Assembly: GCA_029432795.1 (NCBI GenBank)
Contig: JARNMJ010000033.1
Coordinates: forward strand, 1-45,556
Direction of reading: 5' to 3'
Length of the DNA stretch: 45,556 bases
From: Pontiellaceae bacterium B12219
Lineage (GTDB): Bacteria > Verrucomicrobiota > Kiritimatiellia > Kiritimatiellales > Pontiellaceae
Shown piece by piece: positions 16,919-25,745 of this stretch. The notes under the pieces were generated by a model. It was not told where the DNA came from. It worked only from the letters and a program-made list of their open reading frames with translations, and ran no database searches. The position numbers and the translations under genes were made by a program. Each line of letters begins with the position of its first letter. Position 1 is the stretch's first letter.

Positions 16919-17881
16919 CTATTCAAGCCCGACGGCCTGGCGGGCTTTAACCAGCGTTTCGCGGGCGAGGGCAGAAGCGCGCTCGGCACCTTTTTTCAGC
17001 ACGTCTTCCACATAGTCCATATTTTCCACCAGCTCGCGGCGTTTTTCGCGAATTGGACCAAAGTGCTCATTCATCTTATCGAGCAACTCTGTTTTCGCGT
17101 GCCCATAGCCCATTCCGCCGGCGCGATAGCGCTCCGCCAAGGCCGCCTGTTCTTCCTCACTGGAAAACAGCTTGTAAAGCGCGAACACATTGCAGGATTC
17201 CGGATCTTTCGGCTCATCCATCTCTTTGCTGTCCGTCAGAATTTTCATCACACGCTTTTTAAGCGGCTTGCCTTCCATGAAAATCTCGATCGTATTGTCG
17301 TACGACTTCGACATCTTCTGGCCGTCAACGCCCGGCACCACCGCCACGTTTTCACGAATGGACGGTTCCGGAAGCGTGAACACTTCGCCATAGGTGTTAT
17401 TAAATTTGATCGCCAGATCGCGCGTCACTTCCAAATGCTGTTTCTGGTCTTTTCCAACCGGAACCACATTCGACTGCACCGCCAGAATATCGGCAGCCAT
17501 CAGCACCGGATAGGCAAACAAACCGTGCATCGGCAAAAACCCCTTCGCAATTTTGTCTTTATAGGAATGGCAGCGTTCCAGCAGACCCATCGGGCAGACA
17601 TTCGAAAGCAACCAGGCCAGCTCGTGCACTTCCGGCACATCGCTCTGGCGATACAGCGCCGTGCGTTCCGGATCAATTCCGGCCGCCAGAAAATCAAGCG
17701 CCACATCGCGGGTCATTTCACGCAGGGCATTCCCGTCCTGCACGGTGGTCATTGCGTGATAGTTCGCAATAAAAATATACGCATCGCCCTGCTCCTGCAG
17801 CTCAACGGCAGGTTTCATGGCACCGAAATAGTTGCCGATATGCAATTTGCCCGAAGGTTGAATGCCCGTCAAAATTCTCAT
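16919..17881 (-). CDS. trpS: Tryptophanyl-tRNA synthetase
   Basis: Class I aminoacyl-tRNA synthetase charging tRNA-Trp. 320 residues, the normal bacterial size. The HIGH-type signature is SGKLHIGNYFGAMKP near residue 11 and the KMSKS loop is KMSKSYDNTIE near 190. Also visible are YIFIANYHAMTT and QKQHLEVTRDLA, conserved in the family. The ATG at 17881 has a GGAG site 8 bases upstream. It heads the minus-strand housekeeping block. No Trp-codon leader or T-box was seen upstream. Confidence 0.96.
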   Translation of the reverse strand: MRILTGIQPSGKLHIGNYFGAMKPAVELQEQGDAYIFIANYHAMTTVQDGNALREMTRDVALDFLAAGIDPERTALYRQSDVPEVHELAWLLSNVCPMGLLERCHSYKDKIAKGFLPMHGLFAYPVLMAADILAVQSNVVPVGKDQKQHLEVTRDLAIKFNNTYGEVFTLPEPSIRENVAVVPGVDGQKMSKSYDNTIEIFMEGKPLKKRVMKILTDSKEMDEPKDPESCNVFALYKLFSSEEEQAALAERYRAGGMGYGHAKTELLDKMNEHFGPIREKRRELVENMDYVEDVLKKGAERASALARETLVKARQAVGLE

Positions 17882-18020
17882 GAAAAATACTCCAAGTCGT
17901 TCGTTGTAAAACAGAATGGGCCTTTTTACCCGTTCTCCTCCCGTCTTACAAATCCATTAACCCCGCAAATCCCGCTCTTCCAGCCCCTGGAAAATATAGG
18001 CTAAATGATTTTCAGGGGTT

Positions 18021-18093
18021 AGCCTCTAAGAGGCACAAGAAGCACAAAGACCAGAATAGGAAGTTTTCGTGCCTTTTGTGCCTCTTTGTGGCC
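18021..18093. repeat. Inverted repeat of GAGGCACAA-type short units
   Basis: The left arm has AAGAGGCAC and AAGAAGCAC units (about 9-base period); the right arm carries CGTGCC, TTTTGTGCC and TCTTTGTGGCC as their inverse. It lies in the 418-base gap between the divergent trpS and metal-permease genes, which otherwise holds two TTCCA-N5-TGGAA-like palindromes (17978-17992 perfect, 18163-18177 with one mismatch) and the CsoR-type operator. Weaker related stretches flank the leuA leader (10895-10955) and lie before cusA (21826-21915). Confidence 0.6.
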
Positions 18094-18236
18094 ATTCTTT
18101 CGGAGAATCATGATCCTCAATATTTAAGTGCCGAACAAACCGTTTATCAACAGCCTGAAACCTCCAACCTCTGGAAACCCAATATTATTTAATTACGGAA
18201 ATCATTACAGATATTATCATATTTTGATTGAACAAA

Positions 18237-18253
18237 ATACCCTATGGGGGTAT
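18237..18253. promoter_or_regulatory. CsoR-type copper operator
   Basis: ATACCCTATGGGGGTAT is a pseudopalindrome with an A/T-flanked CCC...GGGGG core, very like the CsoR operators before copZA genes in Bacillus. It lies 46 bases upstream of the permease-csoR pair, which suggests copper-responsive autoregulation. Confidence 0.8.
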
Positions 18254-18299
18254 CCAAAGAAGCGTTCCGACCTTTGGAAATACAACATAGGAAATCAGC

Positions 18300-19337
18300 A
18301 TGAATTATTTACAGACTCTGCTAACCGAGATTTGGGAAATCACCCTTTCCATGGCGCCCTATCTGCTCTTCGGCTTTTTGATTGCCGGCATTCTCTCCGA
18401 ACTGATTTCAAAGAAATTCGTCCGAAACCACCTCGGCGGTCGAAGCTGGCTGCAATCGCTGAAAGCGGCGCTCGTCGGCGTTCCGATGCCGGTCTGCTCC
18501 TGCGGCGTCATTCCGCTGGCCGCCTCGTTGCGGGATCACGGAGCCAGCCGCGGAGCCACCGCTTCGTTCCTCGCTTCCACTCCCCAAACCGGCGTGGACA
18601 GCCTGATGGTCACCTACGCCCTGCTCGGCTTACCCTTCGCCATTTTCCGTGCGCTCGCCGCCTTCGTTTCCGGTATTTTCTGCGGCGTCGCCGTCGAAGC
18701 GGTCACCACCGACAAAGAAGCGGCCGACGCTTCCCCCGACCAGGGCGATGAAGTCAGCGAGCGAAAGACCTTCCTTCAAAAAATCGGCCAAATGCTGAAA
18801 TACGGCTTCATCTCCCTGCCCGCCAAAATTTCCACCGCCATGATTTTCGGCATCATTGTTTCCGGCATCATCAGTAGTGTTATTCCCGAAAACTATTTTG
18901 CCGACCGCATGGGCGGTTTCGCCGTATCAATGCTGCTCATGCTGCTGATCGGCACTCCGCTCTACGTCTGCTCCTCGGCCTCTGTTCCGATTGCGCTCGC
19001 CTTCATTAAAGCCGGTATTGAACCCGGCGCCGCGCTCGTTTTCCTGATTATGGGCCCGGCCACCAACGCAGCCACGATTTCCACCCTTTGGAAAATTATC
19101 GGCAAAAAACAGCTCATCGTTTTTCTGGCGGCCCTCACGCTCACCGCGCTCGGATCGGGCATCCTGATGAATCAGCTTCCGATCCACATCGGCGACAGCC
19201 CCCTCGCCTGCACGTCCTGCGAATATACCGGCCCGCTGCAATTGCTCTTTGCAATACTGCTCATTCTCATCCTGCTGGTCGGTTCGCTCCGCCCCTACTT
19301 TTCCCGATTCAAAAAACAAACAAAGGATTGCTCATGA
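18300..19337 (+). CDS. SO_0444/UPF0718-like heavy-metal efflux permease
   Basis: 345-residue polytopic inner-membrane permease. Around eight to ten hydrophobic helices are visible, with the characteristic VPMPVCSCGVIPLAASLRDHGAS segment near residues 61-85 whose CxC pair is a likely metal ligand; a related half begins near 200 (TPLYVCSSASVPIALAFIKAG), showing internal duplication. The family is annotated as Cu/Zn efflux in Shewanella-type members. The ATG follows AGGAAATCAGC. A CsoR-type operator precedes it and the csoR gene overlaps its stop by four bases (ATGA), so copper or a related soft metal is the probable substrate. A TTCCA-N5-TGGAA palindrome lies in the coding region at 19079-19093. 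Confidence 0.82.
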   Translation: MNYLQTLLTEIWEITLSMAPYLLFGFLIAGILSELISKKFVRNHLGGRSWLQSLKAALVGVPMPVCSCGVIPLAASLRDHGASRGATASFLASTPQTGVDSLMVTYALLGLPFAIFRALAAFVSGIFCGVAVEAVTTDKEAADASPDQGDEVSERKTFLQKIGQMLKYGFISLPAKISTAMIFGIIVSGIISSVIPENYFADRMGGFAVSMLLMLLIGTPLYVCSSASVPIALAFIKAGIEPGAALVFLIMGPATNAATISTLWKIIGKKQLIVFLAALTLTALGSGILMNQLPIHIGDSPLACTSCEYTGPLQLLFAILLILILLVGSLRPYFSRFKKQTKDCS

Positions 19338-19615
19338 ACAATTCCACCCCCATGCATACCGAAAACAAAACCCGGCTCGCGCGCATCGAAGGACAGGTCC
19401 GCGCCGTCAGCCGGATGATCGACAACGGCGAATACTGCATCGATATCATCACCCAGATTCAGGCCGCCCGCTCCGCCCTCCAGTCCGTCAGTAAAATCAT
19501 TCTCGAAAAACACCTCAAACACTGCGTCGCCGACGCCCTGATTTCGAATAACGAGCAAGCCGTGAACGAAAAGCTCGAAGAAATCATGACCATCATCAAA
19601 CGTATGGAAAAATAG
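19334..19615 (+). CDS. csoR: CsoR/FrmR-family metal-sensing repressor
   Basis: 93-residue all-helical DUF156 repressor that leaves DNA on binding Cu(I). The Cu(I) ligand set is intact at C35, H60 and C64 (EYC..., KHLKHC), matching the Cys-His-Cys triad of CsoR and not the pattern of FrmR or RcnR. The N-terminal RLARIEGQVRAVSRMI is the family signature. The ATG at 19334 overlaps the permease stop (ATGA); longer upstream frames read through the permease gene and are rejected. The palindrome at 18237-18253 is its likely operator, giving autoregulation of permease-csoR and perhaps the cus genes 12 bases downstream. Confidence 0.92.
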   Translation: MNNSTPMHTENKTRLARIEGQVRAVSRMIDNGEYCIDIITQIQAARSALQSVSKIILEKHLKHCVADALISNNEQAVNEKLEEIMTIIKRMEK

Positions 19616-19627
19616 GAAAGAAGAACC

Positions 19628-21736
19628 ATGAAAAGAATCAAGGCCATTGTCATCGTACTGGTTGCTCTCCTGACCGGATTCTTTATCCGGGGACTGATGG
19701 CCCCGAACATTCAACCTCAACCGGAAAACGCAGAACCGAAAACAGAAGTTTGGACCTGCTCAATGCATCCGCAAATCCAGCTTCCAAAGGCTGGAAAATG
19801 CCCGATCTGTTTTATGGACCTGATTCCACTCGAAACCGGTTCTGACTCCGGTGGTGAACGCGAAATCAGCGTGAGTCCCTATGCCGCCAAACTGATGGAA
19901 ATCGAAACCTCGCCGGTTGAGCGGCGCTTTGTTGCAGCCGAAGTGCGTATGGTCGGGAAAGTCGATTATGATGAAACGCGCCTCGCCACAATTTCCGCAT
20001 GGGTGCCGGGCCGCATTGACCGACTTTTTGTCGATTACACCGGTATGTCCGTCAAAGCGGGTGATCATCTGGCCGAACTCTACAGTCCTGAAATGCTGAA
20101 CGCACAAAAGGAACTGTTCCATGCCATACATCAGAATCCATCCATGCTCGACTCCGTCCGGGAACGATTTCGCCTCTGGGGATTCGATGCCGACCAAATC
20201 CGCGAAATTGAACGCGAAGGAAAACCGCGCGATCACATGACCCTCTACGCCACCGCCAGCGGTATTGTCATTCATCGAAATGCAACCGAAGGCATGTATG
20301 TTGATACCGGAACCAAACTATTCACGATTGCGGATCTTTCCAGCGTCTGGATTCTGCTCGATGCCTACGAAAGCGATATCCAATGGCTGCGCTATGGCAG
20401 TACCGTTGAATTCACCACGGAAGCCTATCCCGGCCAACCCTTCTCCGGCACGGTTTCTTTTATTGACCCCGTCATCAATCCCGCTACCCGCACCGCCAAG
20501 GTGCGCGTCATCGTTGAAAACAAAGACCGAAGGCTGAAACCCGGCATGTTTGTCCGCGCCGTCGCCCGCCCTAACATCGCAGCAGATGGCCGGGTGATGG
20601 ATGCCGGCCTCGCCGGAAAATGGATCAGCCCGATGCATCCTGAAGTGGTGAAGGACGAACCCGGCAGTTGCGATGTCTGCGGCATGCCGCTGGTACCCGC
20701 CGAGTCGCTCGGCTACGTCTCCGGAACCGAAGACAACGCACCGCTGGTCGTCCCGGTTATCGCCGCGCTCAAAACCGGCAAGCGCGCTGTGGTCTATGTC
20801 GAAATTCCCGACCAGAAAAAACCGACCTATGAAGGCCGCGAAGTCGAACTCGGCGTACGCCTCGGCAATTTCTATGTGGTCGAAAGCGGGCTCGATGAAG
20901 GCGAGCGTGTCGTCACCCGCGGCGCGTTCAAACTGGATGCCGAACTCCAGATTCAGGCACGGCCCAGCATGATGAGTGCACCGGACGAAACCACGGAAAT
21001 GGCCGGCATGGATCACAGCTCGATGCAAATGGATCTCCAACCGCTGGACGTTCCGGAAGCCTTCAGCCAACAGCTGGATGCCGTCGTGGATGCCTATTTT
21101 GACGTCCAACTGAGCCTTGCAGAAGACGCACCGGCCAAAACAAGAGCTGCGGCGGCCATCATGAAGGAAAAACTCGGGCAAGTGGATATGGGCCTGCTCG
21201 ACGGCGATGGACATATGATCTGGATGGAGCAGCTTAAAAACCTGAATGGCCCGCTCAGCAAACTGGCCAAGGAAGACTCAATCGAAAAACAACGGGAATT
21301 TTTCTTCCTGTTCTCCCAGCAACTCGGGAAAACGATAAAGATCTTCCCGACCCAACGGACCGTTTACCAAGCCTACTGCCCGATGGCTTTCGACAACAAA
21401 GGTGCAACGTGGCTTCAGGCCGCCGACGAAATCCTCAACCCCTACTTTGGCGACATGATGCTCCACTGCGGCGAAATCCAGGAAACCATCGGAGAAGCGC
21501 CCATGAAAATGGAAACGATCCCGACTCCAACATCTTCCCCAAAGACACAAACACGATGCCCGATTATGGGCAATCCGATCAATAAAGACGTCTACACCGA
21601 CCATGAAGGAAAGCGCATCTATTTCTGCTGCGCGGGATGCGACAGCACCTTTCTTGAAAATCCCGAAATATACCTGAAGCAGATGACGGACGAAGGCATT
21701 GAAATCGAAGCCGTGGAGCAAGTTCATGCGCATTAA
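19628..21736 (+). CDS. cusB: CusB-type RND periplasmic adaptor with extra metal-binding domains
   Basis: 702 residues, far longer than the roughly 400 of CusB. In order: a signal anchor (1-25), heavy-metal-binding domain HMBD 1 (WTCSMHPQI...CPICFMDLIPL, about 42-68), the hairpin/barrel-sandwich adaptor core (about 80-320), HMBD 2 (ISPMHPEVV...CDVCGMPLVP, about 335-360), a further barrel segment, Met/His-rich MDHSSMQMD (about 460), a DUF3347-like region (about 475-620, with YCPMAF and MLHCGE), and a C-terminal YHS domain (about 640-690, RCPIMGNPI and FCCAGC). The adaptor links the CusA pump to an outer-membrane channel and delivers Cu(I)/Ag(I). Four distinct metal modules in one chain is unusual. 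It begins 12 bases after csoR. A TTCCA-N5-TGGAA palindrome lies in HMBD 1 (19782-19796). Confidence 0.9.
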   Translation: MKRIKAIVIVLVALLTGFFIRGLMAPNIQPQPENAEPKTEVWTCSMHPQIQLPKAGKCPICFMDLIPLETGSDSGGEREISVSPYAAKLMEIETSPVERRFVAAEVRMVGKVDYDETRLATISAWVPGRIDRLFVDYTGMSVKAGDHLAELYSPEMLNAQKELFHAIHQNPSMLDSVRERFRLWGFDADQIREIEREGKPRDHMTLYATASGIVIHRNATEGMYVDTGTKLFTIADLSSVWILLDAYESDIQWLRYGSTVEFTTEAYPGQPFSGTVSFIDPVINPATRTAKVRVIVENKDRRLKPGMFVRAVARPNIAADGRVMDAGLAGKWISPMHPEVVKDEPGSCDVCGMPLVPAESLGYVSGTEDNAPLVVPVIAALKTGKRAVVYVEIPDQKKPTYEGREVELGVRLGNFYVVESGLDEGERVVTRGAFKLDAELQIQARPSMMSAPDETTEMAGMDHSSMQMDLQPLDVPEAFSQQLDAVVDAYFDVQLSLAEDAPAKTRAAAAIMKEKLGQVDMGLLDGDGHMIWMEQLKNLNGPLSKLAKEDSIEKQREFFFLFSQQLGKTIKIFPTQRTVYQAYCPMAFDNKGATWLQAADEILNPYFGDMMLHCGEIQETIGEAPMKMETIPTPTSSPKTQTRCPIMGNPINKDVYTDHEGKRIYFCCAGCDSTFLENPEIYLKQMTDEGIEIEAVEQVHAH

Positions 21737-21756
21737 CCACAACAGATCAATCACCA

Positions 21757-21823
21757 TGGAGGGACCGTTTCCACCCGGTCTTCCGCTCGAGCAGATTAAG
21801 TCGGGGTGGAACCCGACCCTCCA
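21757..21823. repeat. Inverted pair of REP-like GGAGGG palindromes
   Basis: TGGAGGGACC...TCCACCCGGTC (21757-21784) and, inverted, a TTGGAGGGTC...TTCCACCCCGAC unit (21799-21823). Each unit is itself a hairpin and together they form an inverted pair between cusB and cusA. Same family as the elements at 23551-23604 and 45213-45428. Confidence 0.65.
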
Positions 21824-21933
21824 ATTATTTGCCACAAGAGAGCACAAAGTAAACAAAGCCGTTCTTTCGCGGCTAATCCCTCATCCGCTCCGCTTCCGTG
21901 TATTCCGTGGTTCCCTCTTCCCAAGGAGCAGTC

Positions 21934-24900
21934 ATGAACTCCCAGCAAACTCCTGAGCAGCGATCGGTGGTCGGGCGGCTGATCCGCTTCTGCCTTGAAA
22001 ACCGGCTCGTTGTGGTGCTCTTCACCATGGCAGTCATTTTTGCCGGCATTCTTGTGGCACCGTTTGACTGGAAGGTCGGAGAGCTGCAGCGCTACCCCGT
22101 CTCCGTCGACGCCATTCCGGACATTGGAGAAAACCAGCAGATTGTTTTCACCGAATGGATGGGCCGTTCGCCGCAGGATGTGGAAGACCAGATCGGCTAT
22201 CCGCTCACCGTGCAGCTGCTCGGCATCCCCGGCGTCAAAACGATCCGCTCCTACTCCATGTTCGGCTTTTCCTCGATCTACATTATTTTCAAGGAGGACG
22301 TGGATTTCTACTGGTCTCGCACCCGCGTGCTCGAAAAGCTCAACAGCCTTTCGGCCGGCACCCTGCCGGAAGGCGTACAGCCTACACTCGGGCCCGACGC
22401 CACTGCGCTAGGCCAGGTCTACTGGTACACGCTCGAAGGCCTTGATCCCGAAGGAAACCCGACCGGTGGGTGGGATCTCGAAGAGCTGCGCACCATTCAG
22501 GACTGGTATGCCCGCTACTGGCTGCTCTCGGCCGACGGCGTGGCCGAAATCGCCTCGATCGGCGGCTATGTCCGCGAATACCAGATTGATGTCGATCCCG
22601 ATGCGATGCGCGCTTATGGCGTGAATATCGACGAGATTTACAGCGCGGTCAAAGGGGCCAACATCGACGTTGGCGCCAAGAGCATTGAAGTCAACCGGGT
22701 TGAATATTTTATCCGCGGCATCGGCTTCATTAAATCCATTGAAGACATCGAGAACAGCGTGATCAAAGTCGGCGCGGATAACGTGCCGGTATTGGTCAAG
22801 CACGTCGCCGGCGTCACCCTCGGCCCGGCCACCCGCCGCGGCGCGCTCGACAAAGGCGGCGCCCCCGCCGTCGGCGGCGTGGTGGTTGCCCGCTATGGCG
22901 ACAATCCGCTCAAGGTGATCTCCAATGTCAAAAACAAGATTGCCGAAACAGCGGATGCACTCCCCAGAAAAACGCTGACCGACGGCACCGTCAGTCAGCT
23001 CACCGTGGTCCCGTTCTATGACCGCACCGGACTGATTTATGAAACCCTCGGCACCCTCAACGAAGCCATCGGTCAGGAAATACTGATCACCATCATCGTC
23101 GTGCTGATTATGGTCATGCATCTGCGCAGCGGGCTGGTTATCAGCTCGATGCTGCCGCTGGCCGTTCTGCTCTGTTTTGTCGGCATGAAGCTCTTCAAGG
23201 TGCAAGCCAATATTGTAGCCCTCTCCGGCATCGTGATCGCCATCGGAACCATTGTCGATATGGGCATCGTCATCTGCGAAAATATTCTCAAGCACCTCGA
23301 TCAGGCCGATCCCGAAGAGCCCCGCCTCGAAGTGGTTCACCGCGCCGCGAGCGAGGTCGGCAGCGCGGTGCTTACCGCCGTACTGACCACCATCGTCAGT
23401 TTCCTGCCGGTCTTCACCATGATCGGTGCAGAAGGCAAGCTCTTCAAACCGCTGGCCTTCACCAAAACCTTTGCGCTGCTCGCCTCCATCATCCTCGCGC
23501 TTACCGTGCTGCCGGTCATGGCGCATGCCTTTTTTGGAAAGGGGCGGAAAGGTAGGGCACTTTCGACGAAAGCACCACGGACGGCTCGGCGAGCCATCCC
23601 TACCCTTCTCACTGCCCTGCTCGTTGGCTATTGGCTGACGGTCGAATGGGAACCGCTCGGACCGGAAAAGGGCGTTATTCAAAACCTGCTCTTTGTGGCC
23701 CTGCTCATCGGCGGCCTACTGGGCTTCTTCAAGGTCTTCCAGCATTTCTATCCACGGATCCTCGGGTGGTGCCTCAAGCACAAAGCAGCGTTTCTATCCA
23801 TCCCGATCGCCCTTCTTATTCTTGGAACAACTGCATGGCTCGGCTTCAATAAAACCTTCGGCTGGTTGCCGGATTCCCTGCAAACGCGCGGTGCTGAAAT
23901 TTTTCCTGGCTTTGGAAAAGAGTTCATGCCCGATCTCGATGAAGGGTCGTTCCTCTTCATGCCGACAACGATGACCCATGCCTCCATCGGCGAATCCATC
24001 GATATTCTTGAAAAACAGGATTTAGCCATCCGCTCCATTCCGGAAGTTGAGTCCGTCGTCGGCAAACTCGGCCGGGCGGAAACGCCCCTCGACCCCGCAC
24101 CGATCTCGATGATCGAAACCGTCATCAACTATATCCCGGAATACAGAACCGATAAGGATGGACGGCGCATCAACTACAAATTCAAGAAAGGTGAGTTTGT
24201 GCGCGATGAACAGGGGGAACTGATCGAAGACCGGCGCGGACGTCCTTTCCGCCAGTGGCGCGAGCATATCCGCACCCCGGACGATATCTGGAAGGAAATC
24301 ACCGAAGCCGCCAAAATCCCCGGCACCACCTCCGCGCCGAAACTCCAGCCTATCGCCGCCCGTATCGTGATGCTGCAGAGCGGTATGCGCGCCCCGATGG
24401 GCGTGAAGGTTCAAGGGCCGGATCTCGACACCATCGAACGCGTTGGACTGCAGATTGAGCACTACCTCAAAGAGGTGCCTTCGATTGAACCGGCCGCTGT
24501 AATTGCCGACCGTATCGTCGGCAAACCCTATCTCGAAATTGTGCCCGATCGCGAAGCACTGGCACGCTACGGCATTCCGATTCGTAAGTTTCAGGACGTC
24601 GTCGAGATCGCCATCGGCGGCCGTCAGGTGACCGGCACCGTCGAAGGCCGCGAACGCTTCCCCGTCCGCGTCCGCTATCAACGGGAGCTGCGCGACAACA
24701 TTGAGGCACTCGATAAAATACTCGTACCCGGCGCCGGCGGCCTGCAGATCCCCATCACCGAACTGGCGGAAATCAAATACGTGCGCGGTCCGCAGAATAT
24801 TAAAAGTGAAGACACCTTTCTGGTGGGCTATGTGGTCTTCGACAAGAAACCGGGTTATGCCGAAGTGGATGTGGTTGAACAGGCGCAGACCTATCTGCAA

Positions 24901-25569
24901 TCTAAAATCGACAGCGGCGAGTTCAGCCTGCCACGCGGCGTCAGCTACCGCTTTGCCGGCAGCTACGAAAATCAGCTGCGCGCCGCCAAGACGCTCGCCA
25001 TGGTGATGCCGATCGCCCTCTTGGCTATCTTTATGCTGATCTACTTCGAGTTCAAATCCACCTCCACCACCCTGCTGATTTTTACCGGCGTCTTTATTGC
25101 GTGGTCGGGCGGCTTTATCCTGATCTGGCTCTACGGTCAGCCGTGGTTTCTCGACTTCAGCCTGTTCGGGGTAGAGATGCGGAACCTGTTTCAGGTTCAC
25201 ACCATCAATATGAGCGTCGCGGTCTGGGTCGGGTTCCTCGCCCTCTTCGGCATTGCCACTGACGACGGCGTTGTGATGGGAACCTATCTGACACAGACGT
25301 TCCGCGACAATACGCCGAAAAGCAAAACCGAAGTTCGGGAATTAGTGATCCAGGCCGGTACGCGGCGTGTCCGCCCCTGCCTGATGACCACCGCCACCAC
25401 CATTCTGGCACTCATTCCCGTGCTCACCTCCACCGGCCGCGGTTCCGACATTATGGTTCCGATGGCCATCCCCGGCTTTGGCGGCATGCTCATTGAAGTC
25501 GTCACTATGCTTGTCGTCCCGGTGCTTTACAGCTGGATCCAGGAATGGAGATTTTTCCGAAAGACCTAA
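21934..25569 (+). CDS. cusA: CusA/CzcA-family RND heavy-metal efflux pump
   Basis: Inner-membrane proton-driven trimeric pump for Cu(I)/Ag(I)-type ions. The start at 21934 (MNSQQTPEQRS) has AAGGAG nine bases upstream and replaces a longer frame from 21898. 1211 residues, about 160 more than CusA. Visible are the first helix (VVVLFTMAVIFAGILV), the VDAIPDIGENQQIVFTEWMGRSPQDVEDQIGYPL segment, helices near 395-540, a second bundle from about 1020, and the GIATDDGVVMG/RRVRPCLMTT motif typical of heavy-metal RND pumps. Extra length comes from a linker after the first helix bundle, which includes an in-frame palindromic repeat (23551-23604, residues about 540-557), and a charged insertion near 735-790. 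No cusC gene is adjacent. Confidence 0.94.
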   Translation: MNSQQTPEQRSVVGRLIRFCLENRLVVVLFTMAVIFAGILVAPFDWKVGELQRYPVSVDAIPDIGENQQIVFTEWMGRSPQDVEDQIGYPLTVQLLGIPGVKTIRSYSMFGFSSIYIIFKEDVDFYWSRTRVLEKLNSLSAGTLPEGVQPTLGPDATALGQVYWYTLEGLDPEGNPTGGWDLEELRTIQDWYARYWLLSADGVAEIASIGGYVREYQIDVDPDAMRAYGVNIDEIYSAVKGANIDVGAKSIEVNRVEYFIRGIGFIKSIEDIENSVIKVGADNVPVLVKHVAGVTLGPATRRGALDKGGAPAVGGVVVARYGDNPLKVISNVKNKIAETADALPRKTLTDGTVSQLTVVPFYDRTGLIYETLGTLNEAIGQEILITIIVVLIMVMHLRSGLVISSMLPLAVLLCFVGMKLFKVQANIVALSGIVIAIGTIVDMGIVICENILKHLDQADPEEPRLEVVHRAASEVGSAVLTAVLTTIVSFLPVFTMIGAEGKLFKPLAFTKTFALLASIILALTVLPVMAHAFFGKGRKGRALSTKAPRTARRAIPTLLTALLVGYWLTVEWEPLGPEKGVIQNLLFVALLIGGLLGFFKVFQHFYPRILGWCLKHKAAFLSIPIALLILGTTAWLGFNKTFGWLPDSLQTRGAEIFPGFGKEFMPDLDEGSFLFMPTTMTHASIGESIDILEKQDLAIRSIPEVESVVGKLGRAETPLDPAPISMIETVINYIPEYRTDKDGRRINYKFKKGEFVRDEQGELIEDRRGRPFRQWREHIRTPDDIWKEITEAAKIPGTTSAPKLQPIAARIVMLQSGMRAPMGVKVQGPDLDTIERVGLQIEHYLKEVPSIEPAAVIADRIVGKPYLEIVPDREALARYGIPIRKFQDVVEIAIGGRQVTGTVEGRERFPVRVRYQRELRDNIEALDKILVPGAGGLQIPITELAEIKYVRGPQNIKSEDTFLVGYVVFDKKPGYAEVDVVEQAQTYLQSKIDSGEFSLPRGVSYRFAGSYENQLRAAKTLAMVMPIALLAIFMLIYFEFKSTSTTLLIFTGVFIAWSGGFILIWLYGQPWFLDFSLFGVEMRNLFQVHTINMSVAVWVGFLALFGIATDDGVVMGTYLTQTFRDNTPKSKTEVRELVIQAGTRRVRPCLMTTATTILALIPVLTSTGRGSDIMVPMAIPGFGGMLIEVVTMLVVPVLYSWIQEWRFFRKT
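23551..23604. repeat. Palindromic repeat pair inserted in frame in cusA
   Basis: 54 bases bounded by GGTAGGG and CCCTACC, made of two hairpins in inverted orientation. The right half, read on the minus strand, is AGGGATGGCT-N5-AGCCGTCC, the same stem as the intergenic unit at 45247-45272 with differences almost only in the loop. It codes for about 18 basic residues (GRALSTKAPRTARRAIP region) in a cytoplasmic loop without breaking the frame. Confidence 0.7.
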
Positions 25570-25745
25570 CCACAGAGGTCGCAAAGATAGCGGACACCAA
25601 AAAATACAAAATTCCGACGGTCAGAGAGTCCATTTTCTTCCGGGACTGCATTATCCAGACAAAATTCAAAAAAGCCTCCTCCGCGGTTTTATGTCGCCAG
25701 TTTTAATATCCGCTGTACCCTAGACAAGGAACAGAGGAGCGCATT

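Noticed and set aside
20318-21214. Long antisense open frame opposite cusB (and a similar 424-codon frame opposite cusA at 22408-23682)
   Set aside because: Composition is that of a codon-reversed shadow, with no domain or start site, and the opposite strand holds well-recognised RND genes.
21757-21933. Start of cusA at 21898 or earlier
   Set aside because: The upstream frame reads through short-repeat sequence; AAGGAG is placed for the ATG at 21934.
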